Shown: positions 26,997 to 33,186 of the stretch, piece after piece
Numbering within the stretch: position 1 is the first letter of the stretch
Layout of the letters: each line of letters opens with the position of its first letter
Source of the DNA: Nostoc sp. 106C
GTDB lineage: Bacteria > Cyanobacteriota > Cyanobacteriia > Cyanobacteriales > Nostocaceae
Length of the DNA: 33,186 bases
Reading direction: 5' to 3'
Assembly: GCF_002154725.1 (NCBI RefSeq)
Contig: NZ_MTAW01000203.1
Coordinates: 1 to 33,186, forward strand
Made by a program: the position numbers and the translations under genes
The notes under the pieces: generated by a model
What the model saw: only the letters and a program-made list of their open reading frames with translations
What the model was told of the DNA's origin: nothing
Database searches by the model: none

Positions 26997-28079
26997 ATGA
27001 CCACAACTCTAAGACGAGGCGAAAGCGGCAACCAGTGGGATCGGTTTACTCAGTGGATTACTAGCACTGAAAATCGGCTTTATATTGGCTGGTTTGGTGT
27101 TTTAATGATTCCCACTTTATTGACTGCTACAATTTGTTTCATTATTGCCTTTATCGCGGCACCACCCGTCGATATTGATGGCATTCGCGAACCAGTTGCT
27201 GGTTCTTTGCTCTACGGTAATAACATCATTACTGGTGCTGTTGTACCCACATCTAACGCCATCGGTTTGCACTTCTACCCGCTTTGGGAAGCAGCTTCGA
27301 TGGATGAATGGCTTTACAACGGTGGCCCTTATCAACTCATTGTTTTACATTTTCTGATTGGAATCTTCTGTTGGCTTGGTCGGCAATGGGAGTTAAGCTA
27401 TCGTCTAGGAATGCGTCCTTGGATTTGTGTTGCTTACTCTGCACCTGTAGCTGCGGCGACTTCGGTATTCTTAATTTATCCCATTGGTCAAGGTAGCTTC
27501 TCTGACGGAATGCCTTTAGGTATTAGTGGCACGTTTAACTTCATGCTTGTATTCCAAGCAGAACATAACATTCTGTTCCACCCCTTCCATATGTTTGGTG
27601 TAGCAGGTGTATTCGGCGGTTCTTTATTCTGTGCTATGCATGGTTCTTTGGTGTCTTCGTCGTTAGTTAGGGAGACAACTGAAGCTGAATCGATCAACTA
27701 TGGATACAGATTTGGTCAAGAACAAGAAACCTACAGCATTGTAGCGGCTCACGGTTACTTTGGACGCTTAATCTGGCAATATGCCAGCTTTAACAATTCT
27801 CGTTCCTTGCACTTTTTCTTGGCTGCTTGGCCTGTAGTTTGTATCTGGTTAACAGCTTTGGGTATTAGCACGATGGCATTTAACTTAAATGGGTTTAACT
27901 TTAACCAATCAGTGCTGGATTCTCAAGGTCGTGTAGTTAATACCTGGGCGGATGTGGTTAACCGCGCCAACCTTGGTATTGAAGTAATGCACGAACGCAA
28001 TGCTCACAACTTCCCGCTAGATTTGGCGGCTGGTGAGGTAGTGCCTGTAGCTTGGCTAAATTCTGCAATTCATGGTTAA
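26997..28079 (+). CDS. psbA: Photosystem II reaction-centre protein D1, Gln130 form
   Basis: A 360-residue D1 protein, full length, in the thylakoid membrane; with D2 it carries the electron-transfer cofactors and most ligands of the water-oxidising Mn4CaO5 cluster. Direct residue count gives TyrZ Tyr161, its partner His190, Mn/Ca ligands Asp170, Glu189, His332, Glu333, His337, Asp342 and Ala344, chlorophyll ligand His198, iron/quinone ligands His215 and His272, and Ser264 in the QB site; all are intact. A 16-residue C-terminal extension follows Ala344 for CtpA processing. Residue 130 is Gln, which in cyanobacteria marks the low-light D1:1 form (high-light forms have Glu). It has its own promoter and a strong terminator, so it is monocistronic. 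Other psbA copies are expected elsewhere in the genome. Confidence 0.99.
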   Translation: MTTTLRRGESGNQWDRFTQWITSTENRLYIGWFGVLMIPTLLTATICFIIAFIAAPPVDIDGIREPVAGSLLYGNNIITGAVVPTSNAIGLHFYPLWEAASMDEWLYNGGPYQLIVLHFLIGIFCWLGRQWELSYRLGMRPWICVAYSAPVAAATSVFLIYPIGQGSFSDGMPLGISGTFNFMLVFQAEHNILFHPFHMFGVAGVFGGSLFCAMHGSLVSSSLVRETTEAESINYGYRFGQEQETYSIVAAHGYFGRLIWQYASFNNSRSLHFFLAAWPVVCIWLTALGISTMAFNLNGFNFNQSVLDSQGRVVNTWADVVNRANLGIEVMHERNAHNFPLDLAAGEVVPVAWLNSAIHG

Positions 28080-28101
28080 TACTCGGTTAATATAAATTAA
28101 C

Positions 28102-28130
28102 AGCGCTCTCTAATTAGAGAGCGCTTTTTT
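28102..28130 (+). terminator. Intrinsic terminator of psbA
   Basis: AGCGCTCTCT (28102-28111) and AGAGAGCGCT (28116-28125) form a perfect 10-bp stem with loop AATT, followed directly by a six-T run (28125-28130), 23 bp after the psbA stop. This is the clearest rho-independent terminator in the window. Confidence 0.92.
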
Positions 28131-28354
28131 CGTGGAATCACAGATAGACTCGGAGCAACTAAAGCTGTTGACAAAGGCATTCACCGGCCGCTGCTACGTG
28201 ATTGAGCAGATGGGACAGAAAAATATCTGGTGTTGCCGAGTAAATTTACGAAATTGTGACTCGCTTAGATTAGTAAAATATGACATTTGAGATTTTAAAG
28301 AGATTATTAATAAGCAATTCAATATAAAATCTGAAATTTAAATCTAAAACCAAA

Positions 28355-29746
28355 ATGGCAGACCTCACTCCTAATTCTAGTTTTAGTTTGACGCTCCGCT
28401 TGCAGATTCCCAATCGCGTGGGGATGCTGGCGTCAGTTACACAGGCGATCGCAGCTAATGGCGGGCTACTAGGACAAATTGATTTAATCGAGCAAACCCG
28501 CAAAGAGTCCACCCGCGATATTACTGTGGATGCTGCTAGCACTGAACAAGCTGAAACCATTGTGCAAGCAGTCAAAGCATTACCGCACATTCAAATGCTG
28601 AATGTGTACGATCGCACCTTTAATTTGCATCGCGGGGGTAAAATCAGCATTACCAGCAGAATTCCCTTAAGAAGTGTTTCCGATCTTGCAATGGCTTACA
28701 CGCCAGGAGTAGGTAGGATTTGTACAGCGATCGCCCAAAATCCAGAGGAAGTTCATAACTTAACCATCAAAAAAAATACCGTTGCTATTGTCACTGATGG
28801 TAGTGCTGTTTTGGGTTTAGGAAATCTGGGACCGGCGGCGGCTTTACCAGTGATGGAAGGTAAAGCAATGCTGTTCAAAGAATTTGCTGGAATTGATGCT
28901 TTTCCTATCTGCTTGGCAACTCAAGATACAGATGAGATTGTGCGGACAGTAAAAAATATTGCTCCCGTTTTTGGTGGGGTAAATCTGGAGGATATCGCCG
29001 CCCCTCGCTGCTTTGAGATTGAACAGAGACTACGGCGGGAATTAGATATACCTGTGTTTCACGATGACCAACATGGTACAGCAATTGTTACCTTAGCAGC
29101 CTTGTTTAATGCCTTGAAAATTGTACATAAGTCAATGGCAGAAATACGAATTGTGATTAACGGCGCTGGGGCGGCGGGAGTAGCGATCGCGCGATTACTA
29201 CGCAAAGCTGGGGCAGAAAAAATTTGGATGTGCGACTCTAAAGGTATTATCTCTAACAGTCGTACTGACTTAACAGAAGAAAAGCGCGAATTTGCAGTTA
29301 AAGCCCAAGGTACTTTAGCTGGTGCAATGCAAGGATCTGATGTATTTATCGGCGTCAGCGCACCAGGAGTTTTGACGGTAGAAATGGTGCAATCGATGGC
29401 GAAAGATCCAATTGTGTTTGCAATGGCAAATCCGATTCCAGAAATTCAGCCAGAGTTAGTCACAAAAGATGTTGCTGTTATGGCTACCGGTCGCAGTGAT
29501 TACCCGAATCAAATCAATAACGTTCTCGCTTTTCCGGGAGTATTTCGCGGTGCTTTAGATTGTCGCGCACAAACAATTACCGCCACAATGTATCTGGAAG
29601 CTGCAACTGCGATCGCATCTTTAGTTAAACCTTCAGATTTAGATCCGGAACATATTATTCCTTCAGTATTCGATAAGCGAGTCGCCGCATCTGTGGCTGC
29701 TGCTGTGCAACAAGCAGCGCGTCAAGAAGGTGTAGCGCAGAGTTGA
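28355..29746 (+). CDS. Malic enzyme with N-terminal ACT domain
   Basis: A 463-residue malate dehydrogenase (oxaloacetate-decarboxylating), which turns malate into pyruvate and CO2 with NAD(P) reduction in the cytosol. Residues 10-85 form an ACT-type regulatory domain ([20 protein letters not shown]), suggesting allosteric control by an amino acid or related ligand. The catalytic part starts near 100: [13 protein letters not shown] with the family Tyr, [15 protein letters not shown] with the catalytic Lys, metal-ligand acids in [15 protein letters not shown] and [12 protein letters not shown], the nucleotide fold [16 protein letters not shown], and the NPIPEI and [11 protein letters not shown] loops. 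Length fits the short bacterial class. Cofactor preference cannot be safely read. It is a single-gene unit with a hairpin after it. Confidence 0.95.
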   Translation: MADLTPNSSFSLTLRLQIPNRVGMLASVTQAIAANGGLLGQIDLIEQTRKESTRDITVDAASTEQAETIVQAVKALPHIQMLNVYDRTFNLHRGGKISITSRIPLRSVSDLAMAYTPGVGRICTAIAQNPEEVHNLTIKKNTVAIVTDGSAVLGLGNLGPAAALPVMEGKAMLFKEFAGIDAFPICLATQDTDEIVRTVKNIAPVFGGVNLEDIAAPRCFEIEQRLRRELDIPVFHDDQHGTAIVTLAALFNALKIVHKSMAEIRIVINGAGAAGVAIARLLRKAGAEKIWMCDSKGIISNSRTDLTEEKREFAVKAQGTLAGAMQGSDVFIGVSAPGVLTVEMVQSMAKDPIVFAMANPIPEIQPELVTKDVAVMATGRSDYPNQINNVLAFPGVFRGALDCRAQTITATMYLEAATAIASLVKPSDLDPEHIIPSVFDKRVAASVAAAVQQAARQEGVAQS

Positions 29747-29755
29747 TGAATTTAG

Positions 29756-29785
29756 GGGATGGGCAAAGTTGTCCATCCCTTTAAG
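29756..29785 (+). terminator. Stem-loop after malic-enzyme gene
   Basis: GGGATGGGCAA (29756-29766) pairs with TTGTCCATCCC (29769-29779), allowing one G-U, followed by TTTAAGATTT. It begins 10 bp after the stop codon and is probably a terminator with a weak T-tract. Confidence 0.6.
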
Positions 29786-29896
29786 ATTTACCATTGCTTG
29801 ATAACGTTTCCCAAATTCAGCGTTTAATAAGTAGATCAGCTTTTTACGGTGACTTGTACTTAAGCTAAACTGACTACTTATTGAATTTGATGTTTT

Positions 29897-30811
29897 ATGA
29901 ACCTAAAACGCCGTCAATTTTTATTGTTAACTAGCCTTGGAGCCATCACTACAGGATTAGGCTGGATATTAACTCGGCAAAATACTCAAAGCGCTGATTT
30001 AACTGAAGCAGACACAGCGATCGCCGCCAATCCCCTCAAAAAGGACTTGCTACTACGTTTTGTCTCAGTTGCAGATACAGGCACTGGTGCTAAAGGACAA
30101 TATGCTGTAGCTAGGGCGATGACTCTTTATCAAAAACAAAATCCTTACGATTTAGTAGTTTTAGCTGGAGATAACATTTATAACAACGGTGAAATTGAAA
30201 AAATTGGTGAGGTGTTTGAGCGTCCCTATCAAGATTTGCTCAAGCGAGGTGTGAAATTTCAAGCTTGTTTAGGTAATCATGATATTCGCACTGCCAATGG
30301 CGAATTACAACTTAAATATCCCGGCTTTAATATGAAGGGACGCTACTATACATTTAGCCGAGGAAATGTACAATTTTTTGCCCTAGATACTAACGGTAAT
30401 GCTGACTGGAAAAACCAACTAGCTTGGTTAGAAAAACAATTAAGCCTCAGCAAAGCTTCCTGGAAAGTAGTATTTGGACATCATCCAATTTATGCATCAG
30501 GAGCCTATGGCAGTAATCCAGATTTTATTAAAACCTTTACTCCCCTATTTCAAAAATACGGCGTACAACTTTATATCAACGGACATGAACACCATTATGA
30601 ACGCACCCGTGCCATTAATGGCACGACTTACTTAATCTGTGGAGCAGGTGCAGGTAATCGTCCTGTAGGTAAAAATGAATGGACAGAATACTCTACGAGT
30701 AATTTAAGTTTCGCCGCTTATGAAGTGTATGCAGATAGAATAGAATTAAGCGGCATTGGCACTGATAACCGCGTTTTTGATAAGGGAGTTATTAAGTTAA
30801 AGTCAGCTTAA
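29897..30811 (+). CDS. Exported metallophosphoesterase (purple-acid-phosphatase-like)
   Basis: A 304-residue calcineurin-fold phosphatase. The N-terminus MNLKRRQFLLLTSLGAITTG has a twin-arginine motif followed by a hydrophobic stretch, so export by Tat is likely (periplasm or lipid-anchored). Metal-site motifs in order: VADTGTG (Asp), LAGDNIYNNG (Asp, Asn), CLGNHDI (Asn, His), FGHHPIYASG (His), and INGHEHHYERT (His-x-His). The spacing and the GDNIYNNG/HEHHYER signatures match the tartrate-resistant (type 5) acid phosphatase group, which acts on phosphomonoesters; a role in phosphate scavenging is plausible. A putative PHO box was not found by eye. It stands alone on its strand, with a dispersed hairpin after it, before the PtuA-like gene. 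Confidence 0.92.
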   Translation: MNLKRRQFLLLTSLGAITTGLGWILTRQNTQSADLTEADTAIAANPLKKDLLLRFVSVADTGTGAKGQYAVARAMTLYQKQNPYDLVVLAGDNIYNNGEIEKIGEVFERPYQDLLKRGVKFQACLGNHDIRTANGELQLKYPGFNMKGRYYTFSRGNVQFFALDTNGNADWKNQLAWLEKQLSLSKASWKVVFGHHPIYASGAYGSNPDFIKTFTPLFQKYGVQLYINGHEHHYERTRAINGTTYLICGAGAGNRPVGKNEWTEYSTSNLSFAAYEVYADRIELSGIGTDNRVFDKGVIKLKSA

Positions 30812-30836
30812 TCCTTGTTTATCTAATTATATGTAT

Positions 30837-30853
30837 GGTGGGCAATGCCCACC
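30837..30853. repeat. GGTGGGC-AAT-GCCCACC hairpin
   Basis: A perfect 7-bp stem with a 3-nt loop, a form common between cyanobacterial genes. It lies within the upstream extension that would be translated if the ATPase began at 30835, which argues that the true start is the later ATG at 30883. It could terminate the phosphatase transcript. Confidence 0.6.
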
Positions 30854-30882
30854 TATTAATTACTTTCAACATTATTAAGACG

Positions 30883-32220
30883 ATGAAAGTCAAGCGCCTA
30901 AAAATGCAATCCTTTCGTGGAATCGATGATTTGACGCTGAAATTTGATCAGACAGTTGCAACTGTACTTATCGGTATAAATGGCGTTGGTAAATCTAGTA
31001 TTCTTGATTGTATTGCTATTCTTTTGTCACTTCTGATAAGAGAGATTTCTTATGCTGAATCAAGAAGGGTAATAAAAGGAGGAGTCACTTTTCAATTAAA
31101 ATCCAGGAATGAATATGAACAAGCTGTTCCTGGTCAGCCTGATATCAAAAAGCGCGTGTTGAGTAAAGAGGATATCACCAATGGATGTCAGAAAACACTA
31201 AACGAGATTAGTATTTTACTGGAATCGAGGCCATCCACCTGGGTTATTGAAAAGAGTAACAATGAAAGTAGCGAGAAAGCAAACTACGAAAGTAAAGAGT
31301 TTGATGTGATTGCTCAAGATATTTATCGTCGGTGGAACCAGAATCAGAAGACTAACTTACCTTTAGCAGTTTATTACCCAGTTAATCGTGCTGTTATTGA
31401 TGTTGATTTGGAGATTACAGAGGCAAATTCACTTAAACAGATAGATGCTTACGATCAGGCTCTAAATGGATTACGAGTCAACTTCAACAGATTCTTTCAA
31501 TGGTTTCGATCTTTGGAAGATTTGGAAAATGAAGAAAGGCGAGATAACCTTGACTATCGAAATGCTCAACTAGAAGCTGTGAGACAAGCTATTTATTCAC
31601 TAATTCCAGGCTTCTCTAACTTAAGAGTGCGTCGTTCTCCTTTAAGAATGACTGTCAAAAAAGGTCAAGAAGAACTTATCGTTAATCAGCTATCTGATGG
31701 AGAGAAATGCTTATTAGCAATGGTAGGAGATTTAGCAAGACGTTTGGCAATAGCTAACCCAGGTTTATCAGAACCGCTTCAAGGTTGTGGAGTTGTTTTA
31801 ATTGATGAAATTGAACTGCACCTACATCCAAAATGGCAACGAGAAATTATTCCAGCTTTAACAAGAACATTCCCCAATTGCCAATTTATTGTTACTACTC
31901 ATTCCCCTCAAGTAATTAGTCATGTCAAACCTGAAGGAATTTATATTTTAGAAAAAACCAATGAAGGTGTTATCGCCAAACGTCCAGAAAGTTCCTTTGG
32001 AAGAGATAGCAATCGTATTCTAGAAGACCTCATGGATGTTCCAGAACGTCCACAAGAAATTAAGACAAGTCTTTTAGAATTGTTTCGACTGATTGATGCA
32101 GGAAATTTGGAAGGTGCTAGGCAATTACGTCAAGAGTTAGCAGCCGAAATTGGAGTAGATGAACCGGAGTTTGTACGAGCAGATGTACTCATCCGACGGA
32201 AGGAAATTCTCAATCGATGA
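30883..32220 (+). CDS. ptuA: Septu-type ATPase PtuA-like (SMC/RecF-family AAA ATPase)
   Basis: A 445-residue ABC/SMC-like ATPase of the kind that regulates nuclease effectors in anti-phage systems. Walker A GINGVGKSS is at residues 31-39, followed by a long helical insertion (about 60-240), an ABC-type signature NQLSDGEKCLLAM (Ser271), Walker B VVLIDEIELHLHP (Asp308, Glu309) and switch His340 in VTTHSPQVI. The start was set at 30883, directly before KVKRLKMQSFRG; the longer frame from 30835 reads through a dispersed hairpin. It overlaps the HNH gene by 4 bp (ATGA), as expected for PtuA-PtuB. In Septu, PtuA assembles as an ATP-sensing complex that holds PtuB; assignment rests on gene pairing plus motifs. 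No reverse transcriptase or retron RNA gene is adjacent, so it is not visibly a retron. Confidence 0.88.
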   Translation: MKVKRLKMQSFRGIDDLTLKFDQTVATVLIGINGVGKSSILDCIAILLSLLIREISYAESRRVIKGGVTFQLKSRNEYEQAVPGQPDIKKRVLSKEDITNGCQKTLNEISILLESRPSTWVIEKSNNESSEKANYESKEFDVIAQDIYRRWNQNQKTNLPLAVYYPVNRAVIDVDLEITEANSLKQIDAYDQALNGLRVNFNRFFQWFRSLEDLENEERRDNLDYRNAQLEAVRQAIYSLIPGFSNLRVRRSPLRMTVKKGQEELIVNQLSDGEKCLLAMVGDLARRLAIANPGLSEPLQGCGVVLIDEIELHLHPKWQREIIPALTRTFPNCQFIVTTHSPQVISHVKPEGIYILEKTNEGVIAKRPESSFGRDSNRILEDLMDVPERPQEIKTSLLELFRLIDAGNLEGARQLRQELAAEIGVDEPEFVRADVLIRRKEILNR

Positions 32221-32867
32221 AGTACATTAAAAAGAATCAAGAGCCAGAAAAATTTAGCAATTGGAAGGCTCTAGAAAATGATGATTGGAAACCTAATTGG
32301 GATGATAATTTTCAGAAACCTGAGAAAGTAATTGTGCATGATTCTCTGCTACAAGAACAGGGATATATCTGCTGTTATTGTGGAATGCGGATCACCAGAG
32401 AAACAAGCCACATAGAACACTTCAAGCCCCGTAGCAGCTATCCAAATTTGGCGCTGGATTACACAAATCTCATCGCTTCATGTCAAGGAGAAAGTGAAGA
32501 ACCTCCTCCCGTTCCCGTACATTGTGGACATGAGAAAAAGTATTGGTACGATAAGCATCTGATGGTTTCACCTCTGGAAATAAACTGCAATGAGTTCTTT
32601 AAATATCCTGCATCCGGCGAAATTCAACCAACAAATGATCCAGCTAAACAAGCTGCTGCTGAAACAACGATTGAGAAGCTAGCGCTCAATATTAACAAGC
32701 TGCAAAATATGCGGAGAGTAGCAATGGATGCTGCATTGCTGGGTATTGAAGATTTGACTAATGAAGAAAGACAGCAGCTTGCTGAAGGCTATGAGCAACT
32801 CGATAGTAACGGGCAATATACTCCGTTTTGTGCTGCAATTATCTATTTACTGAAGAATTATTTTTAA
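32217..32867 (+). CDS. ptuB: Septu-type HNH endonuclease PtuB-like
   Basis: A 216-residue HNH nuclease. Zinc-type cysteines Cys52 and Cys55 (ICCYCGMRI) precede the catalytic HIEHFKPRS (His65, Glu67, His68), with NLIASCQG (Cys89) and VHCGHEK (Cys103) after it. The CYCG...HIEHFKPRS...LDYTNLIASCQ pattern is that of the PtuB/retron-Ec78 HNH family (TIGR02646, from memory). The C-terminal half is helical. Translation starts in an ATGA overlap with the ATPase gene, so the two proteins should be made together. The expected action is DNA cleavage released when phage infection disturbs the ATPase; target specificity is not readable. All catalytic residues look intact. Confidence 0.9.
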   Translation: MKYIKKNQEPEKFSNWKALENDDWKPNWDDNFQKPEKVIVHDSLLQEQGYICCYCGMRITRETSHIEHFKPRSSYPNLALDYTNLIASCQGESEEPPPVPVHCGHEKKYWYDKHLMVSPLEINCNEFFKYPASGEIQPTNDPAKQAAAETTIEKLALNINKLQNMRRVAMDAALLGIEDLTNEERQQLAEGYEQLDSNGQYTPFCAAIIYLLKNYF

Positions 32868-32933
32868 TCTGCTATGGTGTACGCGATCGCACTATACTAA
32901 ACGGCATTATCTTCAGTTTTCAGGAAATAGTTT

Positions 32934-33143
32934 ATGATTCTTGAGGCAGTGATGCTTCATGTTAAACCTGGGATGGAATCTGATTTTGAATATTCTTTCA
33001 AAAAAGCTTCCAAAATTATTTCTTCAATGAATGGATATTTATCCCATGAACTCCATCGCTGCATCGAAGTTAATGGTAGATATCTATTACTTGTTAGATG
33101 GGAAACCTTAGAATCTCATACTGTTGGATTTCTCAGAGGGTGA
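32934..33143 (+). pseudogene. Antibiotic-biosynthesis-monooxygenase (ABM) fold gene, 3' truncated
   Basis: A 69-residue product with AGGAAATAGTTT before its ATG. MILEAVMLHVKPGMESDFEY opens a typical ABM (dimeric alpha/beta barrel) protein, and LLLVRWETLESHTVGF is the family core. Relatives usually continue about 30 more residues (FR-SP-YQEWK type) and end near 100. Here the frame turns to LRG and stops at 33141. No other frame over the remaining bases restores the family tail, so the gene is truncated by a rearrangement or an inserted element crossing the right edge. ABM proteins are small oxygenases or stress-related; no specific function can be given. Confidence 0.7.
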
Positions 33144-33186
33144 CAACCTACCTATAAAGGTTGCTGCATAAGGGATAGGGCATAGA

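Noticed and set aside
28132-28290. GTG-started 52-codon plus-strand frame (ESQIDSEQLKLLTKAF...) between the psbA terminator and the malic-enzyme gene
   Set aside because: It begins 1 bp after the terminator T-run with no ribosome site; an open frame this short is not significant. It could be a remnant, but I cannot support it.
30883-33186. Retron of the Ec78 type (which also uses PtuA and PtuB)
   Set aside because: No reverse transcriptase gene and no candidate msr-msd RNA next to the pair within the window.

Overview
The window is chromosomal-looking DNA from a filamentous, heterocyst-forming-type cyanobacterium (Nostoc/Anabaena-like; the genus is inferred). Evidence: a complete psbA gene for photosystem II D1, split orange-carotenoid-protein modules (an HCP and a CTD homolog), many HIP1 octamers (GCGATCGC), a heptanucleotide tandem repeat of the STRR type, dispersed perfect hairpins, and long intergenic gaps with two-component signalling genes.

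Layout. Bases 3-6022 hold a tight three-gene cassette: a giant TPR-CHAT (caspase-like) protein cut by the left edge, a small helical protein and a protein with two C-terminal membrane helices. Then come a lone MacB/LolD-type ABC ATPase whose start codon lies in an STRR array, and a GNAT acetyltransferase gene broken by a 29-bp insertion (6149-7314). Bases 7454-11743 hold an HCP (minus), an acidic disordered protein, a HAD phosphatase overlapping queG (minus), two ORF remnants, a small membrane protein and the OCP C-terminal-domain homolog. Bases 11854-14859 are a minus-strand signalling set: RsbW-like kinase, REC-GAF-PP2C phosphatase (RsbU-like) and a NarL-type regulator. After a 744-bp gap come a WecG/TagA glycosyltransferase and FtsE (plus), then two histidine kinases (minus, 17432-21695). 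Bases 21979-26379 are one orphan NRPS gene, A-MT-PCP-reductase, whose adenylation pocket reads as glycine. Bases 26997-29746 hold psbA (Gln130 form) with promoter and terminator, and an ACT-malic enzyme. Bases 29897-33143 hold a Tat-type metallophosphoesterase, a two-gene Septu-like anti-phage module (PtuA ATPase + PtuB HNH nuclease) and a monooxygenase gene truncated near the right edge.

How the genes may work together. Two candidate conflict systems sit at opposite ends. The TPR-CHAT cassette has the organisation of a sensor-protease, adaptor and membrane-effector set but matches no named system I can assign with confidence; it is the best candidate for something undescribed. The PtuA/PtuB pair is a recognisable Septu-type module. 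The NRPS is the other unusual item: it predicts a small N-methylated glycine aldehyde or alcohol made with no condensation domain. The photoprotection genes (HCP, CTDH), low-light-type D1 and stress-type partner-switching genes are ordinary cyanobacterial physiology, although several genes around them are decayed or interrupted.
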